DNA of 64,000 bases from the NCBI RefSeq assembly GCF_023554255.2, contig NZ_JAMJWD020000002.1, forward strand, positions 675,435 to 739,434, read 5' to 3'. The translations under genes were made by a program, and so were the position numbers. Under the pieces are notes generated by a model. It made no database searches and was not told the origin of the DNA. It worked only from the letters and a program-made list of their open reading frames with translations. Shown here piece after piece: positions 26,146-36,792 of this stretch. The DNA is from Phyllobacterium sp. 21LDTY02-6 (GTDB lineage Bacteria; Pseudomonadota; Alphaproteobacteria; Rhizobiales; Rhizobiaceae). Within the stretch, counting starts at the first letter, position 1. Every line of letters starts with the position of its first letter.

Positions 26146-27855
26146 TCAATTGTGCGCGCCGAGGCTGGTGCGCGTGAACTGCCATTCGATCTCCGGCCTG
26201 TTGGCGGCATTGACCGAGAGCGTTATCTGGCGGGTTTTCACCGGACCGCGGAACCCGGCGAAGAACAGCGAATCCTCGATGAAGGGCTGCACGGTGGAGG
26301 AAAACATCCAGACATCGTCGTTTTCCACCTGCAGGATGATCAGGCCGTGATCGTCGATCGATACGCTGACGGCGGGATGGAGATGAAACCGGATGACGAT
26401 TTCCTCCGCGCCCGTCTGCCGCAACGGGTTGCGCCCGGCGGCGAAGAAGCTGTCGATGCCCTCGATGACGCTGCCATTGTGCGAAAGCACGATCTGGCGC
26501 TCGTGGAATATGCCGAAGGGGCGGACATAGCCATTGTGATTGGCGACGAAGCCGACGGCGCCCTCGCGCTCGATACGCTCCACATTGACCTTGGTCGGAC
26601 CGGCGATGATCGGCGTGCCGATCATGGTGGCGAGGCCGGATGTCGTGCTGAAGCGGCAGGAGGAAGTGTCGTTCACGGTGGCGGTCGAATGCGCCGCGGT
26701 GGAGCGCGCCAGTGGCCTGAACTCTTCGGGGCCGTAGCGATCGACCCCGGCATTGACGATATAGCGGTTCCGGCCGGACGACATCTCGAATGACAGGCAG
26801 CCCGCATGCGCATCGCGCGACGCGGTGACGGGCGGAGCGAGGCCGGTATCGGCGATGATGGTGGTCGAATCCATCGACAGGCGCTCATAGCCGGAATGGG
26901 CCGCATGGACCAGCGGCAGTCCGCCGATGTCGTCATGGCGCAGCACGGCGATGACGCGTTCCGGCATGGTGGCGCCGACGCCGTTGAAAAGCGCCAGGTT
27001 TCCATCATGGTGGCGGAAAAATCGCAGGGCGGGCAGCATCCGCTCGATGGCCTCGATCAGCGCTTTCGGCGGTGGCTCGTTGCCGCTGGCATAGGTCTGC
27101 CGCAGCGGAAGCAGATCGGCGAGCAATTCGAGAATGGCCAGGGGATTGCGGGAAATATGCCCGCCATCGGGCAATATCTGCCTTGTCAGCTCGATTTCGA
27201 GGTTGCGGCGGGCCGAGCGGCTTGTGCTGGCGGCGACGGGAAGGGCAAGCGCGGCCAATGCGAGGGCAATGCGCGCGCGCAGCTTTTCCTCGCCATCGTC
27301 CATGACCGCCGCCATGGTGCGCAGATAGCGTACCTGCACGGCCAGCGAACGCATGAAGCGGCGATAGGAGCGCAGATCGGTGCCGGCGAGGATGAGGTTC
27401 GAGTGCTGCAGCCACGCTATGATGCGCTGCGCGGTGATTTCCGGCGCCCAGGCCACGCCGCCGATGGAGCGGCCATGCGTTATGATCCAGTCCCCGACCA
27501 GGGCGCGTGCATTCGCCGTCGCGAGTTCGGTGCCCGCCGCCCGCAAATGCCGCAGCCAGCCGAAATTGTGCAAGGCCGCCTGCCATGCGGCGTTCGGCGG
27601 TTCGACGAGGAAGGGCGACTTGCCGCCGGTCTCGACGACCCGGCCTGCCAGCGCGAATCGGCCATGGTAGAACTCTTCCGCCAGTTGCGGATCGGCGGGG
27701 CGGAGATCTTGCGGCGCTATCAGCACGCGTTCCGGCGTGAATCCGGTGAAACGCCAGCGATAGAGCGGGCCCATCCGCACGCGCCGGCGAAAGCGCCGCC
27801 ACAGTTGCGCTGTGGCCAATCCCCACAATTGCGGTGTTTCGCTCAGAGCGACCAT
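26146..27855 (-). CDS. Heparinase II/III family protein
   Basis: The 569-residue protein has an alpha/alpha-toroid N-terminal half (LHNFGWLRHLRAAG, APEITAQRIIAWLQHSNLIL, RQILPDGGHISRNPLAILEL) and a heparinase II/III-like beta-sandwich C-terminal half (GYERLSMDSTTIIADTG, RDAHAGCLSFEMSSGRNRYI, STAAHSTATVNDTSS). The conserved His/Asn of the second half are visible. The family degrades acidic polysaccharides, but the rhizobial members' substrate is undefined. No signal peptide is evident. It follows rsmB by 60 bp on the same strand. Confidence 0.9.
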   Translation of the reverse strand: MVALSETPQLWGLATAQLWRRFRRRVRMGPLYRWRFTGFTPERVLIAPQDLRPADPQLAEEFYHGRFALAGRVVETGGKSPFLVEPPNAAWQAALHNFGWLRHLRAAGTELATANARALVGDWIITHGRSIGGVAWAPEITAQRIIAWLQHSNLILAGTDLRSYRRFMRSLAVQVRYLRTMAAVMDDGEEKLRARIALALAALALPVAASTSRSARRNLEIELTRQILPDGGHISRNPLAILELLADLLPLRQTYASGNEPPPKALIEAIERMLPALRFFRHHDGNLALFNGVGATMPERVIAVLRHDDIGGLPLVHAAHSGYERLSMDSTTIIADTGLAPPVTASRDAHAGCLSFEMSSGRNRYIVNAGVDRYGPEEFRPLARSTAAHSTATVNDTSSCRFSTTSGLATMIGTPIIAGPTKVNVERIEREGAVGFVANHNGYVRPFGIFHERQIVLSHNGSVIEGIDSFFAAGRNPLRQTGAEEIVIRFHLHPAVSVSIDDHGLIILQVENDDVWMFSSTVQPFIEDSLFFAGFRGPVKTRQITLSVNAANRPEIEWQFTRTSLGAHN

Positions 27856-27915
27856 ATCAATATTGCTTCATTTTCGTCGACAGGACGCATTTATGCGGCC
27901 GATTTGGTTAAGACT

Positions 27916-29292
27916 TTAGTATTTCCGACGAAAGCGTGCGGCGAAGAAGCCGTCCATGCCCGAAAAAGCGGCATCGTCATGGCGAAGATCGGCCGGCGTC
28001 GATCGCACGAAACCTTCCGCCGTGATGAGTTCGGACAGGCCGCCGACCTCCTCTGCCGTCACCGGTACATGCTCGATCGCCGGATTGGCGGCGAGGAGGT
28101 TGCGCGCCACATCCTCTCCTTCGAGCGGAGACAGCGAACAATTGGAAAATACGATGATGCCGCCCGGCCGAACGAGGGTAACCGCGTGGCCCAGAAGCTG
28201 GGCCTGCAGCTTCGCCAGCTTGACGACGTCGTCGGCCGTCTTCGTCCACGGAACGTCGGGATGGCGGCGCACCGTGCCGGTGGACGAGCAGGGAGCGTCG
28301 AGCAACACGCCGTCGAGCAGCTCCGCCGGCCGGTAGTCGAGGAGATTGCTTTCCACCGTGTCGGCGCTCAGGCCGAGCCTGTCGAGGTTCGACCGCAGCC
28401 GCTTGAGCCGGTTGGCGGAAAGGTCGAGCGCGGTCACATGCGCGCCGGCGTAAGCGAGCTGGGCTGTCTTGCCGCCCGGCGCGGCGCACAGATCGGCGAT
28501 GCGCTTGCCTTCCATGTCGCCAAACAGCCTGGCCGGAAGGCTGGCGGCGGTGTCCTGCACCCACCATTCGCCCTCGGCAAAGCCGTCGAGCGCCGTGAGC
28601 GAACCCTGGAACACCGGAAGCCGGACCGAGCCTGTCGGCAGGGCCATGCCACCCAGTCTTTGCGCAAGGGCCTCGCTGTCGCCCTTGACGGTCAGGTCTA
28701 TCGGCGGCTCGACGCGCTGGATCTCGATAATGGCGGCGGCCTTGTCCGCGCCATAGGCATCGACCAGCATGCGCTCGAACCATTGCGGCACGTTCGGGGC
28801 GGAAGTGTTCGCACCGAGAACCTCCTTCTCCCGCGACAGGCGGCGGAGCACCGCATTGACCATCGAGGCGAAGCGGCGGTTGCGCGGGTCGAAATTGGAG
28901 GCGGTGACGGCGAGGTCCACGGCGGCACGGTCGGGAACGTCGAGATAGAGGATCTGCGCCGCCGCCACATGCAGCAGCTGGCGCAGCCCGACGGCATTTT
29001 CGGGCAGCGGGCGATCCACCATGGCGGCGAGAGCGGCTTCGATCGTGCCGCGATTGCGCAGGGCGGCGCCGAGGATCGCCCGCACCAGCGACCTGTCGCG
29101 CTCCTCGAGCGCCATATATTGCGGATGACCATTGCCATTGTCAGTCAGCCCGTCGAGCGATGTGTGCTTTTCGATCACTGCGCCGAGAAGGCGAGCGGCG
29201 CATTGGCGCGCGGCCAGGCCCGGGCGATCCTCTGCGCCTGCATTCTCTCTCGACGAAAACGAACTGCGCTTGCTGCGATGCTGCTGCCTCAT
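27916..29292 (-). CDS. rsmB: 16S rRNA m5C967 methyltransferase (RsmB/Sun)
   Basis: The 458-residue protein has an N-terminal NusB-like RNA-binding domain ([24 protein letters not shown]-like [19 protein letters not shown]). The C-terminal SAM methyltransferase contains [37 protein letters not shown], and the two Cys motifs [15 protein letters not shown] and [17 protein letters not shown] 29292 overlaps the htpX stop in an ATGA arrangement, which indicates translational coupling; a GTG at 29298 is less likely. Confidence 0.95.
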   Translation of the reverse strand: MRQQHRSKRSSFSSRENAGAEDRPGLAARQCAARLLGAVIEKHTSLDGLTDNGNGHPQYMALEERDRSLVRAILGAALRNRGTIEAALAAMVDRPLPENAVGLRQLLHVAAAQILYLDVPDRAAVDLAVTASNFDPRNRRFASMVNAVLRRLSREKEVLGANTSAPNVPQWFERMLVDAYGADKAAAIIEIQRVEPPIDLTVKGDSEALAQRLGGMALPTGSVRLPVFQGSLTALDGFAEGEWWVQDTAASLPARLFGDMEGKRIADLCAAPGGKTAQLAYAGAHVTALDLSANRLKRLRSNLDRLGLSADTVESNLLDYRPAELLDGVLLDAPCSSTGTVRRHPDVPWTKTADDVVKLAKLQAQLLGHAVTLVRPGGIIVFSNCSLSPLEGEDVARNLLAANPAIEHVPVTAEEVGGLSELITAEGFVRSTPADLRHDDAAFSGMDGFFAARFRRKY

Positions 29293-30236
29293 GCCCACGG
29301 GCCTTTGCGCCCGCCGCCGTCGCGCCCCCAGGGTGAGGGGCCGTCATCGGTCGCGTCGGGCGCAGGCGCTGCCGGCTGCGCGGGAGCCTGGCGGAATTCG
29401 GCGGCCATGGCCTGCAGCGCGGCGATGCGGTTCTCCGTGCTTGGATGCGTCGAAAAGAGATTGTCGGCGCCGCGACCGCTCAGGGGATTGATGATGAAGA
29501 GATGCGCCGATGCCGGATTGCGCTCCGCATCCTCGTTGACGATCTGGCCGGCGCCCCTTGCGATCTTGTTGAGCGCCGAGGCGAGCCACATGGGATTGCC
29601 GCAGATTTCCGCGCCGCGCCGGTCCGCGGCATATTCCCGGGTCCTGCTGACGGCCATCTGCACCAGCATGGCGGCGAAGGGGGCGACGATCATGGCGACA
29701 AGGATGCCGATGAAGCCGAGGGGATTGTTGTTTTCGCGGTTGCCGCCGAAGAACATGGCGAAATTGCCGAGCATCGATATGGCGCCGGCCAGCGTGGCGG
29801 TGATCGTCATCGTCAACGTATCGCGGTGCTCGACATGGGCGAGCTCATGGGCCATGACCGCCGCGACTTCCTGCGGGCTCAGCCTTTGCAAAAGGCCGGT
29901 GCTGGCGGCAACGGCGGCATTCTGCGGATTGCGGCCGGTCGCGAAAGCATTGGGCTGGTCGTTCTGTATGAGGTAGACCCGCGGCATGGGCAGGTTCGCC
30001 CGCGCGGCGAGATCGCGTACGATCGAATAATATTCCGGCGCGTTGCGCTCGTCCACTTCCACGGCATGGTGCATGCGCAGCACCATCTTGTCGGAATTCC
30101 AATAACTGAAAATGTTCATGCCGGCCGCGATCACCAGCGCGATCATCATGCCGCTTGAACCGCCGATCAGAAAGCCCACTCCCATGAACAGAGCTGTCAT
30201 GAAGGCAATCAGCATCGCTGTGCGCATCACATTCAT
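29289..30236 (-). CDS. htpX: Heat-shock inner-membrane zinc metalloprotease HtpX
   Basis: This 315-residue M48 protease degrades misfolded membrane proteins. It has two N-terminal TM helices (residues about 8-25 and 30-45) and the zinc motif [12 protein letters not shown] (His 130, Glu 131, His 134). [13 protein letters not shown] [13 protein letters not shown], two further hydrophobic segments, and [14 protein letters not shown] with the third zinc ligand follow. The C-terminus has an extra Pro/Ala/Gly-rich tail. It overlaps rsmB by four bases. Confidence 0.95.
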   Translation of the reverse strand: MNVMRTAMLIAFMTALFMGVGFLIGGSSGMMIALVIAAGMNIFSYWNSDKMVLRMHHAVEVDERNAPEYYSIVRDLAARANLPMPRVYLIQNDQPNAFATGRNPQNAAVAASTGLLQRLSPQEVAAVMAHELAHVEHRDTLTMTITATLAGAISMLGNFAMFFGGNRENNNPLGFIGILVAMIVAPFAAMLVQMAVSRTREYAADRRGAEICGNPMWLASALNKIARGAGQIVNEDAERNPASAHLFIINPLSGRGADNLFSTHPSTENRIAALQAMAAEFRQAPAQPAAPAPDATDDGPSPWGRDGGGRKGPWA

Positions 30237-30347
30237 GGCATAAATCCTTCTATCGCAGTTGAACTCACGGACAAATCGTTCCTTTTAATGTTGGTCCTGC
30301 GGTATATGATGGTGCTTCAGGTCGCAAGGTTCAATGAAGAGTATAGC

Positions 30348-30590
30348 ATGAGTGCAACCAAACCAGATGATGCCCGGACAGGAGAAGCTGGCGCAGGAGA
30401 AGCCGAGAAAGGCAGATCTTTCGACAGGCTGCCGCCGGCTGCGCAACGTGCCCTGCGGGAAGCCGAGGCCAGGCGGGCGCGCGGCGAGGGCGAGGAGCCG
30501 GCCCGCCCGCGCGAGATCGGCGGCCGCGGCGGCAAGGACCCGGCCCGGTTCGGAGACTGGGAAATCAAGGGCCGGACGATCGATTTCTAG
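30348..30590 (+). CDS. DUF1674 protein, SDHAF4-like succinate dehydrogenase assembly factor
   Basis: The 80-residue protein ends with the family signature GGRGGKDPARFGDWEIKGRT followed by IDF. This matches the C-terminal motif (GGxxGxEPTRYGDWExKGR) of SDHAF4/Sdh8 proteins, which help insert flavinylated SdhA. The preceding charged region is low complexity. ATG 30348 is chosen as the start of the conserved-length form; an upstream ATG at 30306 or GTG-type starts would add an unrelated segment. It is divergent from htpX and convergent with the MATE gene. Functional transfer from the eukaryotic factor is inference. Confidence 0.8.
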   Translation: MSATKPDDARTGEAGAGEAEKGRSFDRLPPAAQRALREAEARRARGEGEEPARPREIGGRGGKDPARFGDWEIKGRTIDF

Positions 30591-30626
30591 CCCATTTTTC
30601 TCTAGCCTGATCGATATGGCCGCAGC

Positions 30627-32003
30627 TCAGATGCTGCGCCTCAGCCAGCGCCCAAGCAGCAGGAACGACGCCGCGGCGAGGCCGCAAACCAGTCCGAGCC
30701 AGATGCCGGCGCCTTCCATCCCGAGCCAGAACCCGAACAGCAGCGATAGCGGCAGGCCGATGCCCCAATAGGCGATGGCCGCATAGATCATCGGCACCGT
30801 CGTATCGTGCAGGCCCCGCAGCATGCCGCTGGCGACTGCCTGTGCGCCGTCGAATATCTGGAACAGGGCGGCAAAGGCGAGGAAGCTGACCGCGAGCGCG
30901 ACGACATCGGCATTGGCCGGATCATGGATGTCGATGAAGGCGCGGATCAGCGTGTGCGGCACGAGGATCATCAGCAGGGCGGTGATCACCATGAAACCGG
31001 TGCCGGCGGAGAACGCCACCCAGCCGGCGCGCTTGATGCCGTCGCTGTCCTGCGCCCCGAAGGCGCGGCCGACGCGGACGGTCGCGGCCTGGCCGACGCC
31101 CATGGGCACCATGAAGCTGATCGCGGCGATCTGGATGGCGATCGCATGGGCGGCAAGCGGATGCGGGCCGATCAGGCCCATGAGGAAGGCAGCGGCGTTG
31201 AAGATCGTCACTTCGAAGCTGAGGATGGCCGAAATCGGCAGGCCGAGCCGCAACAGCTGGAAATAGCGGTGCCAGTCGGCGCGCCAGAAACGGCCGAAGA
31301 GGCGATAGCGCCGGAACTTCTTGTCCACGACGATGACGATGACGAGGCCGGCGAACAGCATGAAGGACGACAATGTCGTCGCGATGCCCGAACCGACGAC
31401 GCCGAGCCTGGGAAAGCCGAAATTGCCGAAGATCAGGCACCAGTTCGCGAGCGCATTGAAGCCCACTGCGAGAATGCCGATGACCAGCGCCCAGCCGGGA
31501 CGCTCCAGCGCGGCGATGAACGACCGCAATATGATGTAGAAGTAGAAGGGCAGCACCGCCCATTGCAGCGCGCGGACATAGGTGCCGGCCTGTTCGGCAA
31601 GCGCCGGGTCCTGTCCCAGGGCGCGCAGGATCGGCGCGGCGTTCCACAGAAGCAGCCAGATCGGGACTGATATCGTGACGGCGATCCACAGACCCTGCCG
31701 GACGGTGCGGCGCAGTTCGCGCACGGTGAAGCGGTTGCGTCCGAGCTCGCGCGCCATCATCGGCGTCGTCGCATGCATGAGGCCAAGGCCGAAGATCATC
31801 GGCACATAATAGAGGTTGGTGCCGAGCGCCCCGGCCGCCAGCGCATCGGAGCCGATCCAGCCCAGCATCATCACGTCGGTCGCGGTCATGGCGACCTGGG
31901 CAAGATTCGTCAGGATCATAGGCCAGCCGAGCCGGAGCATCGCGACTATTTCATCGCGCCAAACCCGCCGCGACACGGCATCTTGAGCACTGAGCGAAAC
32001 CAT
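30627..32003 (-). CDS. MATE-family multidrug efflux protein (NorM-like)
   Basis: The 458-residue protein with about twelve TM helices is built from two MatE halves. Landmarks are LRLGWPMILTNLAQVAMTAT and GWIGSDALAAGALG in the first half, and GQAATVRVGRAFGAQDS and GMLRGLHDTTVPM in the second. It exports cationic drugs or metabolites using a Na+ or H+ gradient. ATG 32003 has GGAAG eight bases upstream; a GTG at 32048 is less likely. A 22-codon reading frame with a near-perfect ribosome binding site, followed by a terminator hairpin, lies 200-350 nt upstream on the same strand and may control it by attenuation. Confidence 0.92.
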   Translation of the reverse strand: MVSLSAQDAVSRRVWRDEIVAMLRLGWPMILTNLAQVAMTATDVMMLGWIGSDALAAGALGTNLYYVPMIFGLGLMHATTPMMARELGRNRFTVRELRRTVRQGLWIAVTISVPIWLLLWNAAPILRALGQDPALAEQAGTYVRALQWAVLPFYFYIILRSFIAALERPGWALVIGILAVGFNALANWCLIFGNFGFPRLGVVGSGIATTLSSFMLFAGLVIVIVVDKKFRRYRLFGRFWRADWHRYFQLLRLGLPISAILSFEVTIFNAAAFLMGLIGPHPLAAHAIAIQIAAISFMVPMGVGQAATVRVGRAFGAQDSDGIKRAGWVAFSAGTGFMVITALLMILVPHTLIRAFIDIHDPANADVVALAVSFLAFAALFQIFDGAQAVASGMLRGLHDTTVPMIYAAIAYWGIGLPLSLLFGFWLGMEGAGIWLGLVCGLAAASFLLLGRWLRRSI

Positions 32004-32106
32004 TTCTGAAACTTCCGAGGGCCTGCCTAACGAAAAGGCAATTTGCACTGATTAGAGGCATTGCCTCCTATCATTGATTCGACCGGGAAGCAAAGGGCTA
32101 CAAAGG

Positions 32107-32134
32107 CCATCGGGGGCTTGCCATCGGGGGCTTG
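32107..32134. repeat. 14-bp tandem duplication
   Basis: CCATCGGGGGCTTG is repeated exactly twice (32107-32120, 32121-32134), with a degenerate third start at 32135. Confidence 0.85.
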
Positions 32135-32160
32135 CCATCCGGGGCGCCATGGGGCCCCGG

Positions 32161-32199
32161 GGGAAGTCGCCGGGGGAAGTCGACGAGGGAAGTCGAGAA
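32161..32199. repeat. 13-bp tandem repeat, three copies
   Basis: GGGAAGTCG recurs at 32161, 32174 and 32187 with variable four-base linkers, giving a 13-bp period. Confidence 0.85.
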
Positions 32200-32203
32200 A
32201 CGG

Positions 32204-32228
32204 AAAGGGCCACCCCGAAGGGTGGCCC
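32204..32228 (-). terminator. Strong hairpin ending the microORF transcript
   Basis: Nine-bp perfect arms (GGGCCACCC on the minus strand) enclose TTCG, the sequence of a very stable C(UUCG)G tetraloop. TTTCC follows. The T run is short, so partial termination is plausible. Two weaker stems lie between it and the microORF. Confidence 0.65.
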
Positions 32229-32288
32229 CGCAATTCCGTCTGGCACAAAGCAGTCTTTGGCCTTGCCCGGCAGAACCGGGCTGCTCAC

Positions 32289-32357
32289 TCAAAGGAGAGA
32301 CGATCCCCGATGGAAAGCATCAGACGCCTTGTGGCCGTTAGCGAAATCACGAGACAT
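32289..32357 (-). CDS. 22-residue microORF (possible leader peptide) upstream of MATE gene
   Basis: The frame starts at ATG 32357, encodes MSRDFANGHKASDAF plus seven residues ending SSLL, and stops at 32289. Its ribosome binding site AAAGGAGGTGATCC (32372-32359) is complementary to the 3' end of 16S rRNA over 14 bases, with a seven-base spacing to ATG. A promoter-like TTGAAA-17-CATTCT lies just upstream and a strong hairpin downstream. It may be a leader peptide sensing translation inhibition, a dual-function small RNA or an independent microprotein. I do not recognise the peptide. Confidence 0.55.
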   Translation of the reverse strand: MSRDFANGHKASDAFHRGSSLL

Positions 32358-32393
32358 CGGATCACCTCCTTTTCGTTCGTTGAACACGATCTT

Positions 32394-32422
32394 AGAATGG
32401 TGCCATCCTGCCCGGGTTTCAA
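32394..32422 (-). promoter_or_regulatory. Candidate sigma-70 promoter of the microORF transcript
   Basis: On the minus strand TTGAAA (32422-32417) is followed after 17 bp by CATTCT (32399-32394). The -35 is one base from consensus and the -10 is weak. Transcription would begin near 32387, about 15 nt before the ribosome binding site. Confidence 0.4.
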
Positions 32423-32550
32423 GGGAAAATATGCAAGCCGGCTCGCGGCGGCTTGCAAATCGGCGACTCCCGCCATAAAGCGGGTCCGATTGTCGCCGTT
32501 GAATTAATGGATTTTCACAAAGAGCACTCGCGCGGTGTTTGGAGGCAGGA

Positions 32551-33819
32551 ATGGCAGCTGAGCACAGGGCAGCACGTATAATCCGTACGGCAGTGGATGT
32601 TATCCAGCCGCAATTCCCAGTTGAGTTGTGGGATGGCACGCGCCTCGGCGAGGATACGGACGGCGTGCGTTTCGTCGTGAACGACCCATCGGTCGTCAGG
32701 CAATTGGCGCTGCGGCCCAATATCGGAACGGTCGTCGAATTGTGGGTGTCCGGCCAGATCGACGTGCGCAACGGCACCTTGTTCGATCTCGTCGAGCGCG
32801 GTCCCAAGGGCAAGCTGAAGCACAGGCTGGACAAATTGCCGAAGTGGCAATTGCTCAAGGACATACCGGCGCTTCTCCTTGCCCGCGGCAAGAGCGCGGC
32901 TTCCGGCCTCGGCGGCAAGGACCCTTTCGTCAGCGGTTCGAACAAGGAGGCGATCACGCATCATTACGATGTGTCGAATGCCTTCTATCAGCTCTTCCTC
33001 GACGAGCGCATGGTCTATACCTGCGCGTATTTCACCGACTGGAACAACAGTATCGACCAGGCCCAGGCCGACAAGCTGGAGCTGATCTGCCGCAAGCTGC
33101 GCCTGAAGCCGGGCGAGCGCCTGCTGGATATCGGCTGCGGCTGGGGAGCGATGCTGATCTACGCCGCCAAGCATTATGGCGTCGTCGGGACCGGCGTCTC
33201 GCTTTCCGAAGCGCAGACTGCTCTCGCCCGCGAGCGCATCAAGGCGGAAGGCCTCGAGGACAAGATCACTATCCACGTGAAGTCCTATGAGGAACTGGAA
33301 GGCCAGTTCGACAAGATCTCGTCGATAGGCATGTTCGAGGCCGTCGGCATCGCCCATTACGACACGTATTTCTCCAGCGTGCGCCGGCTGCTGAAGCCGG
33401 GCGGTCTCTATCTCCATCACGCCATCACCCGGCGCATGAAGCGCAACAAGAAGATGTTCAGCCGCAAGAGCGCCGAGCATCTCGCGCTGGTGAAATACAT
33501 CTTTCCGGGCGGCGAGCTCGACCATCTCGGCATGACGATCGAAAATCTGGAAGGCCATGGCTTCGAGGTTCATGACGCCGAGAACCTGCGCGAGCATTAC
33601 GGCAAGACCTGCCGCATCTGGGCGGACCGGCTCCATGCGCGCATGGACGAGGCGATCCGCGAAGTCGGCGCGCCCAAGGCCCGTCTCTGGCTGCTTTACC
33701 TGACCGGCTGCGCCCTTGCCTTCGAGCGCGGCACCGTCCAGATCAACCAGACCCTGGCTTCGAAGCGCAAGCGCGGCATTTCAGCCGTGCCGCAGACGCG
33801 GGCGGATCTTTATCGCTGA
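32551..33819 (+). CDS. cfa: Cyclopropane-fatty-acyl-phospholipid synthase
   Basis: The 422-residue SAM-dependent enzyme converts membrane unsaturated acyl chains to cyclopropane forms in stationary phase or stress. It has an N-terminal lipid-binding region and the family core: HYDVSNAFYQLFLDERMVYT, the SAM site LLDIGCGWGAMLIYAA, GTGVSLSEAQ, SIGMFEAVGIAHYDTYF and LHHAITRR. ATG 32551 lies five bases after GGAGGCAG; an in-frame TTG at 32539 is less likely. It converges with acs. Confidence 0.94.
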   Translation: MAAEHRAARIIRTAVDVIQPQFPVELWDGTRLGEDTDGVRFVVNDPSVVRQLALRPNIGTVVELWVSGQIDVRNGTLFDLVERGPKGKLKHRLDKLPKWQLLKDIPALLLARGKSAASGLGGKDPFVSGSNKEAITHHYDVSNAFYQLFLDERMVYTCAYFTDWNNSIDQAQADKLELICRKLRLKPGERLLDIGCGWGAMLIYAAKHYGVVGTGVSLSEAQTALARERIKAEGLEDKITIHVKSYEELEGQFDKISSIGMFEAVGIAHYDTYFSSVRRLLKPGGLYLHHAITRRMKRNKKMFSRKSAEHLALVKYIFPGGELDHLGMTIENLEGHGFEVHDAENLREHYGKTCRIWADRLHARMDEAIREVGAPKARLWLLYLTGCALAFERGTVQINQTLASKRKRGISAVPQTRADLYR

Positions 33820-33822
33820 GTG

Positions 33823-33853
33823 AAAAGCGCCGCGTGCCGGTAAGGCACACGGC
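33823..33853 (-). terminator. Terminator between cfa and acs
   Basis: A ten-bp stem (GCCGTGTGCC with GGCACGCGGC on the minus strand, one wobble) is followed by GCTTTTC. It suits termination of acs, and the hairpin may also serve cfa. Confidence 0.6.
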
Positions 33854-33865
33854 TCTCTGGCGCGG

Positions 33866-35818
<1,953 letters not shown>

Positions 35819-35991
35819 TCATTTCCTCCAACGATGCTGCGGGCCTCCACCCGGAAATCCTTTACCGCGGAAGGCATGGCACCGCGGAAGGCCTGGGTTC
35901 ATTATCACCAAGCAATTCACCGCGTAAATACGCCAAATGGTGGCAGGCGCTTCCCCGGCGTCGCAGTTTTGCGACATCCGGCGGCAAAAAC

Positions 35992-36657
35992 TCAGGCGCG
36001 GCTGCCGAAAATCGCCGACCCGACGCGTACCGACGTCGCGCCGAAGCCGATCGCGGTCTCGTAGTCGCCGGACATGCCCATGGAGAGTTTCGCAATGCCG
36101 GCCTCGCGCGCGATCTTGCGCAGAAGCGCGAAATGCGGCCCCGGATTCTCGTCCGCCGGCGGAATGCACATCAGGCCCTCGATCGCCAGTTTGTGGACGT
36201 CGCGGCAGCGCTTGACGAAGGCGACGGCCTGTTCCGGCTCTATTCCCGCCTTCTGCGGCTCCTTGCCGGTATTCACCTGCACATAGAGCCGCGGAAATCT
36301 GTTCTGCCTCGCCATTTCGGCAGCGAGCACGGCGGCGATCTTTTCGCGGTCGACCGTCTCGATCACGTCGAACAGGGCAACTGCCTCGGCCGCCTTGTTG
36401 GATTGCAGCGGGCCGATGAGATGGAGCTCGATATCCTCATAATCGCTGCGCAGTCCGGGCCATTTCGACTGCGCTTCCTGGACGCGGTTCTCGCCGAAAA
36501 TTCGCTGCCCGGCCTCGAGGACAGGGCGGATCTCGTCGGCGGCGAAGGTCTTCGACACCGCAACCAGCGTCACCGGATCATCGCCCCTGTCCGCCTGCGC
36601 GACAGCCGCATCGATGGCGGAGCGAACGGAAAAAAGTTGTTCAACAGCGGTCGACAT
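35992..36657 (-). CDS. YggS/PLPBP-family pyridoxal phosphate homeostasis protein
   Basis: The 221-residue single-domain alanine-racemase-fold protein binds PLP but has no enzyme activity. Lys about 36 in LVAVSKTF is the PLP ligand. IFGENRVQEAQSKW, HLIGPLQSNKAAEA, YVQVNTGKEPQKAGI and LSMGMSGDYETAIGFGATSV are family hallmarks. It maintains vitamin B6 and amino acid balance. It is divergent from leuS with a 135-bp spacer. Confidence 0.94.
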   Translation of the reverse strand: MSTAVEQLFSVRSAIDAAVAQADRGDDPVTLVAVSKTFAADEIRPVLEAGQRIFGENRVQEAQSKWPGLRSDYEDIELHLIGPLQSNKAAEAVALFDVIETVDREKIAAVLAAEMARQNRFPRLYVQVNTGKEPQKAGIEPEQAVAFVKRCRDVHKLAIEGLMCIPPADENPGPHFALLRKIAREAGIAKLSMGMSGDYETAIGFGATSVRVGSAIFGSRA

Positions 36658-36792
36658 GGCAGCTTCTCATCCTATTTATCCGTTTGGAGCGGATTTTCGC
36701 CCGCTCGCCCAATATCCGGTGGTTGACCCTATCGCCAATACGTGGTGAAGGTCCGCCGACACATTCCTTTCCTTTGCAAGAGAATCCCGTTC

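Larger units (their letters stand above)
32004..32550. other. 547-bp divergent spacer between MATE and cfa genes
   Basis: The spacer is full of structure. It has a minus-strand promoter, microORF and terminator unit (32204-32422), a 13-bp tandem repeat, a 14-bp tandem repeat, and a GC-rich near-palindrome around 32138-32160. The cfa-proximal part (32440-32550) shows only the ribosome binding site of cfa. Confidence 0.6.

Noticed and set aside
26806-29976. 1056-codon plus-strand frame
   Set aside because: It is antisense to heparinase, rsmB and htpX, all with clear motifs.
32359-32372. GGATCACCTCCTTT, identical to the 3' end of 16S rRNA
   Set aside because: No upstream 16S sequence is present. 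The complement is a ribosome binding site at proper spacing from an ATG, so it is not an rRNA fragment.
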